DNA of 64,000 nucleotides. Origin: Mesostigma viride (Eukaryota > Streptophyta > Mesostigmatophyceae > Mesostigmatales > Mesostigmataceae). Positions within the stretch are counted from its first letter, which is position 1. Every line of letters starts with the position of its first letter. Below are positions 37,501-47,263 of this stretch, one piece after another. The notes under the pieces are model-generated. The model ran no database searches, was not told where the DNA came from, and saw only the letters and a program-made list of their open reading frames with translations. The stretch covers positions 3,401,483-3,465,482 of the forward strand of contig RPFO01000065.1 of the NCBI GenBank assembly GCA_009746045.1, in the 5' to 3' direction. Both the position numbers and the translations under genes were made by a program.

Positions 37501-40500
37501 GGAGCCTTGGAGCCTTGGAGCCTTGGAGCCTTGGAGCCTTGGAGCCTTGGAGCCTTGGAGCCTTGGAGCCTTGGAGCCTTGGAGCCTTGGAGCCTTGGAG
37601 CCTTGGAGCCTTGGAGCCTTGGAGCCTTGGAGCCTTGGAGCCTTGGAGCCTTGGAGCCTTGGAGCCTTGGAGCCTTGGAGCCTTGGAGCCTTGGAGCCTT
37701 GGAGCCTTGGAGCCTTGGAGCCTTGGAGCCTTGGAGCCTTGGAGCCTTGGAGCCTTGGAGCCTTGGAGCCTTGGAGCCTTGGAGCCTTGGAGCCTTGGAG
37801 CCTTGGAGCCTTGGAGCCTTGGAGCCTTGGAGCCTTGGAGCCTTGGAGCCTTGGAGCCTTGGAGCCTTGGAGCCTTGGAGCCTTGGAGCCTTGGAGCCTT
37901 GGAGCCTTGGAGCCTTGGAGCCTTGGAGCCTTGGAGCCTTGGAGCCTTGGAGCCTTGGAGCCTTGGAGCCTTGGAGCCTTGGAGCCTTGGAGCCTTGGAG
38001 CCTTGGAGCCTTGGAGCCTTGGAGCCTTGGAGCCTTGGAGCCTTGGAGCCTTGGAGCCTTGGAGCCTTGGAGCCTTGGAGCCTTGGAGCCTTGGAGCCTT
38101 GGAGCCTTGGAGCCTTGGAGCCTTGGAGCCTTGGAGCCTTGGAGCCTTGGAGCCTTGGAGCCTTGGAGCCCTGGAGCCTTGGAGCCCTGGAGCCTTGGAG
38201 CCTTGGAGCCTTGGAGCCTTGGAGCCTTGGAGCCTTGGAGCCTTGGAGCCTTGGAGCCTTGGAGCCTTGGAGCCTTGGAGCCTTGGAGCCTTGGAGCCTT
38301 GGAGCCTTGGAGCCCTGGAGCCTTGGAGCCTTGGAGCCTTGGAGCCTTGGAGCCTTGGAGCCTTGGAGCCTTGGAGCCTTGGAGCCTTGGAGCCTTGGAG
38401 CCTTGGAGCCTTGGAGCCTTGGAGCCTTGGAGCCTTGGAGCCTTGGAGCCTTGGAGCCTTGGAGCCTTGGAGCCTTGGAGCCTTGGAGCCTTGGAGCCTT
38501 GGAGCCTTGGAGCCTTGGAGATGTGACAGGACTTCCGCCTTGTGTCTGTGGATAGGATGGCTCCCCTTGTCCCTCTTGCGGTTGTTCCTTGTTGGCTGTG
38601 GCACCACCGCGCCGTCTGCAAATTGGACAAACACTGGGTCACACACAGCTTTGGTTTCCTTGCGATGCTCCTACTTTGATTCTGTCAGGGTGGAACTGGC
38701 TGCAGAAAGCCAGGTTGGAGGTTACGACACTCTCCATTCAGGCCATGTGTAAAGCAGTAGTGTCCCAGCTAGGTTATGACAATGCTTTGGAAGGTTATTA
38801 TAATATTTTTGTTGCCAGGGATGCGCGTCAAGGTTTTCTGACATTAGCAACGGCTCCGTGTCCATCTTGCACCGTCACTGCATCTGGCAGAATAGCCTTG
38901 CAGTCTTCTTAAGGCATCTTTTTTTCCGCTCCTCCCAATCCACATTGCAGCATGTGTGCTAATGGTTTCATGGATAAAGCTGACTATGAAGAGTTTGGCA
39001 TGAACAATGTCTTTTTCACTCGTTGCCCCATCACGGTGCTCTGGTATGAGTATTTCTCCCTCATAACACCTCTCTATATTGCTCGCTGTGGACCCTCTTT
39101 GCATGCGGCGTGCCACTGCCATCTGCCACCTTGCCCACCACTGCCTCCGGACTGCGTGCAGGAAAGCAGCGCGGCCGGCAAGGTGCTTGAGGAGACGGAC
39201 ACGGGCTTCATCATGCTGCCCCGCGCCGCGCTCGGCCGCGCTTGTGGGGCCACGGGCACATTGGCCTCCAGGCCAGGCAATCTGGCCAGCAACGAGGCGG
39301 CCGGCTCAGGCCATCAAGGTGCCAACGGAGCCGGTGGCGGGGATGCAGCAGACAACGAGGGAAGCGACGGCGATGATGATGGCGCTCCACCTTGCAGCAT
39401 GCCCGACACGCCGATGGAACTCACCTCTGAGGAGAAGGCAAAAAGGTATTTCTGGTGTTTGCCTCCCCACACGCGGTCCAAGCGCCTTGTACGCCTCTGT
39501 CCTGCTGTGGTGTCTCATTACAATTCGTTCAAGTGGCCCGCCGGAGCGGCTGTACAATTTTTCCCAGTGAGCGCGCTGCCAAGTGTACTTGTGGGCAAAT
39601 TTTTAGGTGCCCCGTCACTTCGAGGTACTAAAAATTAGGCTACGGTACGAATTCAGCGAATTTCAGCGAATTTTCAGTCGAACCAAAGGAAGTGACGCCA
39701 ACTACCAAAAAGTTTCCGTTACGAATTTTCAGCCCAACACTCGCGCAAAATGAAGTGACGGCAACTACCAAAACGTTTCCGTTACGAATTTTCACTCCCA
39801 CACGTTTGCACAAGAGGAAGTGACAGCAACTACCAAAAAGTTTCCGTTACGAATTTTCAGTCCCACACTTTGCGCAAATTTTAGTAGGGCTGCACGCAAG
39901 CTACCTTTCAAAATTTTGCGCTAGTATGGAACGCATTTCATTCGTCTGGAGGAACGCTGCCCGCCAACTATCCCCGTTCAGAATGTTCCGCCGAAATTTA
40001 CTTGAGATTTGGAAATCTGAACGTGCGCGCAAATTTTAGTAGGGCTGCACGCAAGCTACCTTTCAAAATTTTGCGCAAGTATGAAACGCAATTCATTCGT
40101 CCGGAGGAATGCTGCTCGTCAACTGCCCCCGTTCAGAAATTTGCGCCGAACTTTACTTGAGATTTGGAAATCTGAACGTGCGGTTGGAGTTTCGCGGGGA
40201 AACCCAAGTTCCCTAGTAATTCACCAATGACGCGCTTCGAACACTTGCCCGCTAAAACCTAGGCAGCCGCTCCGGCTGGCCACTTAAACGAAACTTGATG
40301 GCTACTATCTCTGTGCTGGATGCTTGCTTGTGGGCCCCAAGATTGCTCCTGTTCTCTCCAGCCTGCAGTGGGGCGGATCCCACACATTACACAGCTACCT
40401 TTTATGTAGATGCCTGCCCCCTGTAGATGTGCTGATGGATTCATTGAAATGTTAGGATTTTATTACTTACGGTGCAAGTCCAGAGTGCATGCACATTGTT

Positions 40501-40968
40501 GGCACTTTGCCACAGGATCTCTCCTTGTTCAACTTTGATCTTTTCTGTTGTGTCACTATGTCGGATACTTCTCATATTCTTTTGGGCATGTACCTTGCGC
40601 TGCATGGCTGAACCTTTGCGTAAAGCTTCCAACAAATAGCATGGGGTGCGAATCTGTTTCGCTTCCAACAAACAGCATGAGGTGCGGATCTGTTTTGGCA
40701 TGGCTGTTGAGCTGTGGCACTTGTTGGGAGAGGTTGCCAATGCTTTTATCATACTTCAGAGAATGACGTATAAGGTTGCATCTGCGCATGAAACAGTTGC
40801 TAATGGGCTGTTTGAAATGAATGCAGATGTCAGTGACTCAGTGTGTGAGAGGTGCTAAAGAGTTACATGTGACGCGATTCTAATCGTGCCGTGTTGATCT
40901 TACAGCCTGGCTATCAACAACTGGTTGCAGAGCAGCTTACGGCCATACATAAGCATCTCGGATCGTAA
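25572..40968 (+). CDS. Type-B histone acetyltransferase (HAT1/HAG2-like), 15 exons
   Basis: Inferred exons: 25572-25644, 25931-26005, 26322-26440, 26789-26857, 27773-27814, 28497-28570, 30405-30477, 31239-31415, 33273-33395, 34136-34195, 34540-34737, 35711-35794, 36819-36860, 39162-about 39437 or 39445, and 40906-40968 (TAA). Phases agree through exon 13. The product is about 515 residues, slightly longer than plant HAT1. The N-terminal domain has YTPEYTHQ and GYKGLR. The GNAT core is in exons 8-10: LSQLLVLPPFRRRGHA carries the acetyl-CoA-binding R/Q-x-x-G-x-A loop, and CYDVTVEDPN holds the catalytic-region acidic residues. The enzyme acetylates newly made histone H4 before deposition. The wording is closest to the plant enzyme. 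A TGTAA at 40986-40990, 18 nt after the stop, fits a green-algal polyadenylation signal. The weak point is the exon 14 to 15 join: the usual AG/GTATTT donor leaves the wrong phase for the helical C terminus, so a GC donor or a missed exon is likely. A 17-G run precedes exon 2. Confidence 0.88.
28828..28945 (-). repeat. Dispersed repeat R1 in HAT1 intron
   Basis: Reverse-complement copy of 15541-15660; it lies between HAT1 exons 6 and 7 and shows no open frame of note. Confidence 0.6.
31813..32612 (+). repeat. Intronic 32-bp satellite, 25 units
   Basis: Exactly 800 bp, or 25 copies of a 32-bp unit starting 'gagcagtcacaaatgagg' and ending 'gctgaata'. Variants are limited to a few positions (tac/cac, ggc/tgc, aca/ata). 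It lies in the HAT1 intron between exons 8 and 9. Confidence 0.95.
36990..38520 (+). repeat. 8-bp microsatellite-like array, about 191 copies
   Basis: 1531 bp of 'gagccttg' repeated almost without change; four isolated T-to-C variants occur at about 37483, 38171, 38187 and 38315. Because 8 is not a multiple of 3, each frame cycles through the same octapeptide (EPWSLGAL on plus, QGSKAPRL on minus) and no frame meets a stop. The long open frames here are therefore artefacts of the repeat. It lies in the HAT1 intron between exons 13 and 14. Confidence 0.95.
39524..40292. mobile_element. Terminal-inverted-repeat element with internal tandem repeats
   Basis: Inverted ends of 29 bp with two mismatches: TTCGTTCAAGTGGCC at 39524 and its reverse-complement counterpart ending at 40292, both including GCCGGAGCGGCTG. 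Inside are three ~63-bp units (about 39690-39870, core 'actaccaaaaagtttccg') and two ~150-bp units (about 39877-40180, starting 'aaattttagtagggctgcac'). No transposase is seen, and no target-site duplication is obvious. It sits in the last intron of HAT1. Confidence 0.65.
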
Positions 40969-41636
40969 TGCCTAACAATGTTGCTTGTAATCCGCTTTTG
41001 CTGAACCTATCAAGCACTCACTTGCCAAATCCGCGTTATGTATGGAGCTAGGTTGTGATTTCTTGATGTCATGCTTTTCATGATCTACGCTCCCCAAATA
41101 ACCCCCCTGCACGTTTTTCGTGACGGTTATAGAGTAAATGGGTGAGCTGAAGCGTTTCTCGTGGCAAAGCACCAAGTGCTATTTCTCACCCTGCGTGTTG
41201 TCACTGCGTGCTCTGCGAGTGCAGATCACAAGAAGACTACGATGCGTTGCAGGCATCATATGATCTGGTACTACAAAGGGTTCAATAAAGCCCGCGCTTC
41301 TTGGGATTCTGCCTCCAGGAACTGTCGCAGACTCAGATTATAAGGCATCTCAATTGGTATTGCATTTTGGTGTGGCTTTCCTACACGATGGCTTGATTGG
41401 GTACAGAATAAATTCGTAAATGGGGGGGATTCCCGGCCACATAGCCAGTTCAGAACACTGGAATACTTGAAGCTTAATGTAACGATTACATTTCACAACA
41501 CATCAACAATGACCCATAGATGGTTGAATAAAATTCGTTAAAGTAAAACGTGCTCCCGTCATGGGGAGTCACGGAGCACCGGAGTGCTTAATTGATCCAG
41601 GGCTGTATGTGCACAACAGGAATTAATTAATTAATA
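40969..41636. other. HAT1 downstream region
   Basis: It contains the TGTAA at 40986-40990 and an AATAAA at 41284-41289. An extra partial copy of the 'gtgctcccg'/'ggggagtcacggag' motif lies at about 41550-41575, followed by a TTAATTAATTAA tract. No gene is recognised. Confidence 0.4.
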
Positions 41637-41980
41637 ATTAAACTCGTGCTCCCGTTGGGGAGTCACGGAGAACCAAAGTGTTTTTAATGCCTGTATGTGC
41701 ACAACAGAAAGAAAGGGCAGAGACCCCCTTTCTCCTTCATGCATGCCAGAGGCATGCCACAGCTGCAATCGGACACGATAGACGATCCGGCAAGTTCTGT
41801 GGGTGCAATAAGACCCATGTGAGCATATCATAACAAGGAGCGTGGGCAAGTAATCTGATCATAGCCAGGACGTAGCATGGCTGTACAAGGGCTAAGCTAA
41901 GGCTATGGCTGGTTGTGTACCGTGTGTTAGCGGTGCACGTGCATGGTATGGTGGCACGGCTAGGCAAACATTCTAGGCAT

Positions 41981-43280
41981 TTTCCGCGTTTTCCGCGTTT
42001 TCCGCGTTTTCCGCGTTTTCCGCGTTTTCCGCGTTTTCCGCGTTTTCCGCGGCCCGGCACTGAACGCAAAGGTTTTCACCTTTGCGGAGTGCCTGATCAG
42101 AATATACGCTTGGCTGATTTCGTTAGTACCGGCTACGCCCCCTTCTAAAGAAGGATTCAGCCGTGTTCAGCCCGTCTCACGGTGCGAGACTGAACAAGTC
42201 TCGCGTGCAGACATGTGTGTAGTACTCCTACACACAGATCTCGAGTGATTTATCTAGTACCAAATCCGAAAGGCTTGCATCACTCCCCGGACAGGAGAAC
42301 TTTTGCGGATGACTGTAGGTGTAAGTTGGCGATGCCATGGTAACCGGAGACGTCCGTCCTATAGTCAGCAAAATTGGTGCGAGAGGTCCCCAGTTCGATT
42401 CCGGTCGGATTCATTTGCAGATCGCGTTTTCCGCGTTTTCCGCGGCCCGGCACTGAACGCAAAGGTTTTCACCTTTGCGGAGTGCCTGATCAGAATATAC
42501 GCTTGGCTGATTTCGTTAGTACCGGCTACGCCCCCTTCTAAAGAAGGATTCAGCCGTGTTCAGCCCGTCTCACGGTGCGAGACTGAACAAGTCTCGCGTG
42601 CAGACATGTGTGTAGTACTCCTACACACAGATCTCGAGTGATTTATCTAGTACCAAATCCGAAAGGCTTGCATCACTCCCCGGACAGGAGAACTTTTGCG
42701 GATGACTGTAGGTGTAAGTTGGCGATGCCATGGTAACCGGAGACGTCCGTCCTATAGTCAGCAAAATTGGTGCGAGAGGTCCCCAGTTCGATTCCGGTCG
42801 GATTCATTTGCAGATCGCGTTTTCCGCGTTTTCCGCGGCCCGGCACTGAACGCAAAGGTTTTCACCTTTGCGGAGTGCCTGATCAGAATATACGCTTGGC
42901 TGATTTCGTTAGTACCGGCTACGCCCCCTTCTAAAGAAGGATTCAGCCGTGTTCAGCCCGTCTCACGGTGCGAGACTGAACAAGTCTCGCGTGCAGACAT
43001 GTGTGTAGTACTCCTACACACAGATCTCGAGTGATTTATCTAGTACCAAATCCGAAAGGCTTGCATCACTCCCCGGACAGGAGAACTTTTGTGGATGACT
43101 GTAGGTGTAAGTTGGCGATGCCATGGTAACCGGAGACGTCCGTCCTATAGTCAGCAAAATTGGTGCGAGAGGTCCCCAGTTCGATTCCGGTCGGATTCAT
43201 TTGCAGATCGCGTTTTCCGCGTTTTCCGCGGCCCGGCACTGAACGCAAAGGTTTTCACCTTTGCGGAGTGCCTGATCAGA
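41981..43280 (+). mobile_element. Multimeric SINE insertion with 11-bp TSD
   Basis: This 1300-bp insertion is flanked by ATTCTAGGCAT at 41970-41980 and 43281-43291. It contains one 5'-truncated and three complete SINE units identical in layout to the monomer at 2242-2498, joined by a 136-bp spacer, giving a 393-bp period (unit landmarks near 42052, 42445, 42838 and 43231). The truncated first unit carries about eight copies of the 9-mer TTTTCCGCG; the others have two. Each SINE has A-box- and B-box-like sequences. It ends in GCCTGATCAGA, exactly as the monomer does, so the multimer appears to have been inserted as one piece. Later local amplification of a single insert is the alternative. Confidence 0.75.
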
Positions 43281-43706
43281 ATTCTAGGCATGGCTGCAGT
43301 GACTACCTATTATATTACAAGCTAGGGCCGGCTATGCTAGCCCGCAGGCCGCAGGGGGCGTCCACATCTTGTGGTTGACAGGAAGCAAGGGCAGAGACCC
43401 CCTTTCTCCTTCATGCCAGAGGCATGCCGCAGCAGCAATCGGACACGATAGACGATCCGGCAAATTGTGTGGATGCCGGCAATAAGACCCGCGTGAGCAT
43501 ACATATCATAGCAAGGAGCGTGGGCAAGCAAGCCGAGCATTAAGCTAGGGCGTAGCGCATGGCTGACTGTACTGATGCTAAGCTAGGCTATGGCTGATTG
43601 TGTACCGTGCATTAGCTAGCCATGCACGTGACTAGGTGTGGTGGCAAGGCTAGCTAGGCAACGCTAACATTCTAGTAGGCATGGCTGCCATGCATGGCAG
43701 CAGTGA

Positions 43707-44858
43707 CTACCAATGATCGATTACAAGGGCTATTCTAGCCAGCAGGGGGCGCGCCCACATCTTGTGGTTGATCATCAGGCCGTCCCCGCCCCTCCAGTAC
43801 ACCTTGGGCTTCTGGGGATCCAGCTTGTGGCGGAGGTATTCTGGCCGGCCACAGGTCGCGTCCGGCTGCTGCTGCTGAGCGGGGGTCAGGTCGTCGTCCA
43901 GGCTGCGTCCAGGTGAGGTCGTGCAACCTCCGTACGACGATCGAGAAAGGAACCGCTGCTTGTCATCAGGGGAGGGGACTTCAGCAGCTAGTGAGCAGGA
44001 CCATGGTGCATGGGGGAGCCGCCTTGTCCTGTGAGTTGGCGGAAGGCGGTGCATGGCACCCGCGCACTTCCTGTACCTAGCTTACCTACCAGCTACTAAA
44101 GGCCCATGAGGGTAAAAAGCTGGTCCTTGAGCGCGTCCGCCGTGTCGGCAAGGGTGGTTGACGTCTCACCTGGCTTCTAGGGGAAACGACGCAGCACCAC
44201 TCGGCAGTCGCGGCGAGCGCAGGCGGTGGCCTCCCGTTGTTTTGCCCGGTGGAGGTCTTCCAGCTCCTGCAGTTTGGTGGCGATGGCGTCAGTGGTCAGT
44301 CGAGCTAGGCGGTCGCTGACCGCAGCAGGTCCGCGTATGATCGAGTGCTGCGAGAGGCTACCATCTGCCAGCCCGGGTGGCCTGCCCAGGCTGTGATATG
44401 GTATGTGGCCCGGCCGTCTGCGCTGCAATCGCCGGGACCTGCGCAGCCAGGGCATCGTTTTGGGCGGTGATGGCTTCGAGCTTCTTGACGAGCAGGCCGC
44501 ACTTGCCGGGCTCCACCAAGCTGGTTCATTTGGCGAGAGACAAGTGCAGCGTGCGTCTCAAATGCCGGCCTGCGCCGCGGTACGTCGATCTGCAGCGCCG
44601 TGACCTGAGGTTGGAGCTTGTGGGCAACCCTGGTTTCCACATTGGACGGACCCGGCGGGCCTCCACTGTGTTGAGCGTGGTGTTCAGCGATGTCAGCTCA
44701 GCATAGTGACCTGGCCGCAGACTGGCCGAGTCAGTACTCGGCCAGGCTGCGGCCAGGTCACTATGCTCCTCCAGCTTCAAATGCGCATAGGTCATCCTTG
44801 CAGACTGGGAGGAAGCCGATGCGGCGGCGCCCGGCTGCGCGGGGCCTGGGGTGCGCAC
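43707..44858 (-). pseudogene. ORF1-like retroelement protein, decayed
   Basis: Broken frames in order on the minus strand. 44305-44858 shows coiled-coil-like, Arg/Leu-rich sequence. 44177-44455 ends in a KLQELEDLHRAKQREA-type helix followed by RRDCRVVLRRFP, as in the junction of the coiled coil and RNA-binding domain of LINE ORF1 proteins. 43707-44054 has LDDDLTPAQQQ and KVYWRGGD. At least two frameshifts separate them. A related inverted copy lies at 45.9-46.9 kb. No reverse transcriptase is nearby. The function is inferred from layout only. Confidence 0.45.
44700..44767. repeat. Foldback palindrome, 32-bp arms
   Basis: Arms 44700-44731 and 44736-44767 are reverse complements with a single mismatch around a 4-nt loop (cagt). 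The arms start 'agcatagtgacctgg'. It interrupts the ORF1-like remnant and looks like an inserted or snap-back-duplicated segment. Confidence 0.85.
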
Positions 44859-45839
44859 AGAGCGTTGTGGTGATTGTACCCTTGATATGTCGCTTAGGCC
44901 GTCGGAGCTGGAAATATTGGCTGGTCGAGATAATCAGTCAGGCGTTGTTGCGCTTTGTCAAAATCCTGGCCGGAGCCAGGACATGTCGCCATTGTAGTCG
45001 ATAGCAGCCCCTACGTCAAGGGACAAATTGAGCTTCCTGTTCGAGGACCTGGAGGACCGGCCGGCCTGGACGACTTTCTGCGTCGACAATTGTTGCCACT
45101 CCCATGCAGATGGAGAAGCGCGTGCAGGCGCCGGGGACGAAATGGCTCCATTTGCGTTCGTGGGCAGGGTTTCTTGGGCTCAGGCGAGGCGCTTGCTTGG
45201 CCGAGCCGCGATCGTTTGCATGGCTCAGACGGCGGCCGGTATGGCTGACGGCGGAATCATCTCAGATCTTTTGCGTATAATTAACCCAAATTCGGTCAGA
45301 CCCGACTTGCATTCGATGCGCCTTTTTAAGACGCACTCGCTCGTGTAATCGGTTACGGCTGACACGCAGTATCGAAAATTAAGTTACGCACATGTGACAA
45401 GCAGCTATGACGACTCCAAAAGCCAAACGAGGTTTGGTTGGAAAAGGAGCTTTCCGGCTCCCAGCCCAACCTACTCGCCATCGTCCTTTCCCAGCCGCCC
45501 ATGGGCCCGCAAACCCATCGCCAGCAAACCCATCGCCAAGCGCCTCACCAGAGCTAGCCCAAGAACCCCTGCCATGATCGCAAATGGAGCCAGTACCTCC
45601 CAAGCGACACACGATCATTTTCTGTCTTTCAATAACTGGCGCATGACGAAGGATCGAAGAATGGCGCCGAAATCATCAGGTTCTTACTCGGTCACCAGGA
45701 ACGCAAGCTCTTGGGGCCCAACGGGCCCATTCCTGCCGCCCACGTGGAGGCGTTCATCGCCAGGCCAGACCACCGCCTCGCTATCCTGTGCAGCTTCTTC
45801 CAGCTAACCGAACTGTTCCCGACGTAATCGTCGCCAAAA

Positions 45840-46924
45840 TCCGCAACCCATGCAGCCCGGCCTCCACGTGCGCCGCCGACAGCCACGTCGGCTCCCTCCC
45901 TCTGCATGCAAGGATGATATCCGAGCAGTGCTGGAGCTAGGAGCACGTTACCTCCGGCCGCTGGCCGAGAAGATGACATCGCAACACGACGCTCAACACG
46001 GTGGAGGCCCGGGTCTCCAAATTATGTGGAAACCAAGGTCGTCCACAAGCTTCAACCTCAGTTCTGACACGGTGCTGCGCACACCGCGGCGCAGGCATCT
46101 TCTGAGACGCACCGGCTGCACTTGTCTCTCGATCGCCTAAACCAGGTGGAGGGCAAGTGCGGCGTGCTCATGAATTAAGAAGCTTGAAGCCATCACCGCC
46201 CACACCGGCGCCGAGGCCCTGGCCTCACACTGAGGTCCCAAAGATAGCGGAGCAGACGGCCACCATCGCATCCGGCCGGCCAGCCACCCCGCGGCAGGAT
46301 GCTGCATGGCGACCTCCCGGCCCTCTCCTATGCGGACGGCTGCTGCGGTCGACAGCGACCGCCTCCACAACTGACGCCATCGCTATACGAAACTCCAGGA
46401 TCGAGCTTGAAGACAGGTCTTCGCCATGCACAACAACAGGAGGCCACCGGCCGCGCCCGCCGCGACTGCCGGGTGGTACGAGGTGCTGCTTCGCTTCCAC
46501 CATGAAGAAGCTAGCCAGGTGAGACGTCAACCACCCTAGCTTGCCGACGAGCTCAAGGACCAGTTCCTTACCCTCATGGGCCTTGTAGCCGCCTAGCCGG
46601 TAGGTGAGGTAGAACTGTGTGGGTGCCACCGCCGTCCCCACTCGCGGGACAAGGCGGCTCCCCCACCAGTCCTGCTCACCTTCCCCTCCCCTGAGGACAA
46701 GCTGCCAGCGGTTCCATTCTCGTCGCAAGTGGTTGCACGACCTCACCTGGACGCTGGACGACGATCGACCTGACCCCTGCTCAGCAGCAGCAGCGACGCA
46801 ACCTGTGGCCGGAATACCTCGGCCACAAGCAGGACCCCCAGAAGCCCCAGGTGTACTGGAGGGGCGGGGACCTGATGATCAACCACAAGATGTGGGCGCG
46901 CCCCCTGCGGCCGGGCTAGCATAG
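45840..46924 (+). pseudogene. Second, inverted copy of the ORF1-like gene, heavily decayed
   Basis: Plus-strand frames contain shifted versions of the same motifs: a Leu-Asp-Asp-Asp stretch and Gln-rich codons at about 46755-46795, then 'gtgtactggaggggcgggga' near 46852, encoding the VYWRGG motif. Frames change repeatedly. It is the mirror image of 43.7-44.9 kb. Confidence 0.4.
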
Positions 46925-47263
46925 CCCTAGCTTGTAGCCATTGGTAGTCACTGAGCCGCCATGGCAGCCATGCCTAGAATGTTTGCCTAGCTGTGCCACC
47001 ATACCTATAGTCACGTGCACCGCTAACACACGGTACACAGCCATAGCCTCAGCTTAGTCCTTGTACAGCCATGCTACGTCCTGGCTATGCTCAGATCACT
47101 TGCCCACGCTTCTTGTTACATGACATGCTCACATGGGTCTTACTGCGCCCGCAGATCTTGCCGGATTGTTTACCGTGTCCGATTGCAGCTGTGGCATGCC
47201 TCTGGCATGAAGGAGAAAGGGGGTCTCTGCCCTTTCTTTCTGTTGTGCACACACAGGGATTAA

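Noticed and set aside
36258..38752. Very long frames (up to 765 codons) of EPWSLGAL or QGSKAPRL octapeptides on both strands
   Set aside because: They are a by-product of an 8-bp tandem array that contains no stop codon in any frame; the array lies in a HAT1 intron.
42316..42430. tRNA gene
   Set aside because: There is a B-box and A-box-like sequence, but no complete acceptor, D and anticodon arms can be paired, so it is tRNA-like SINE sequence.
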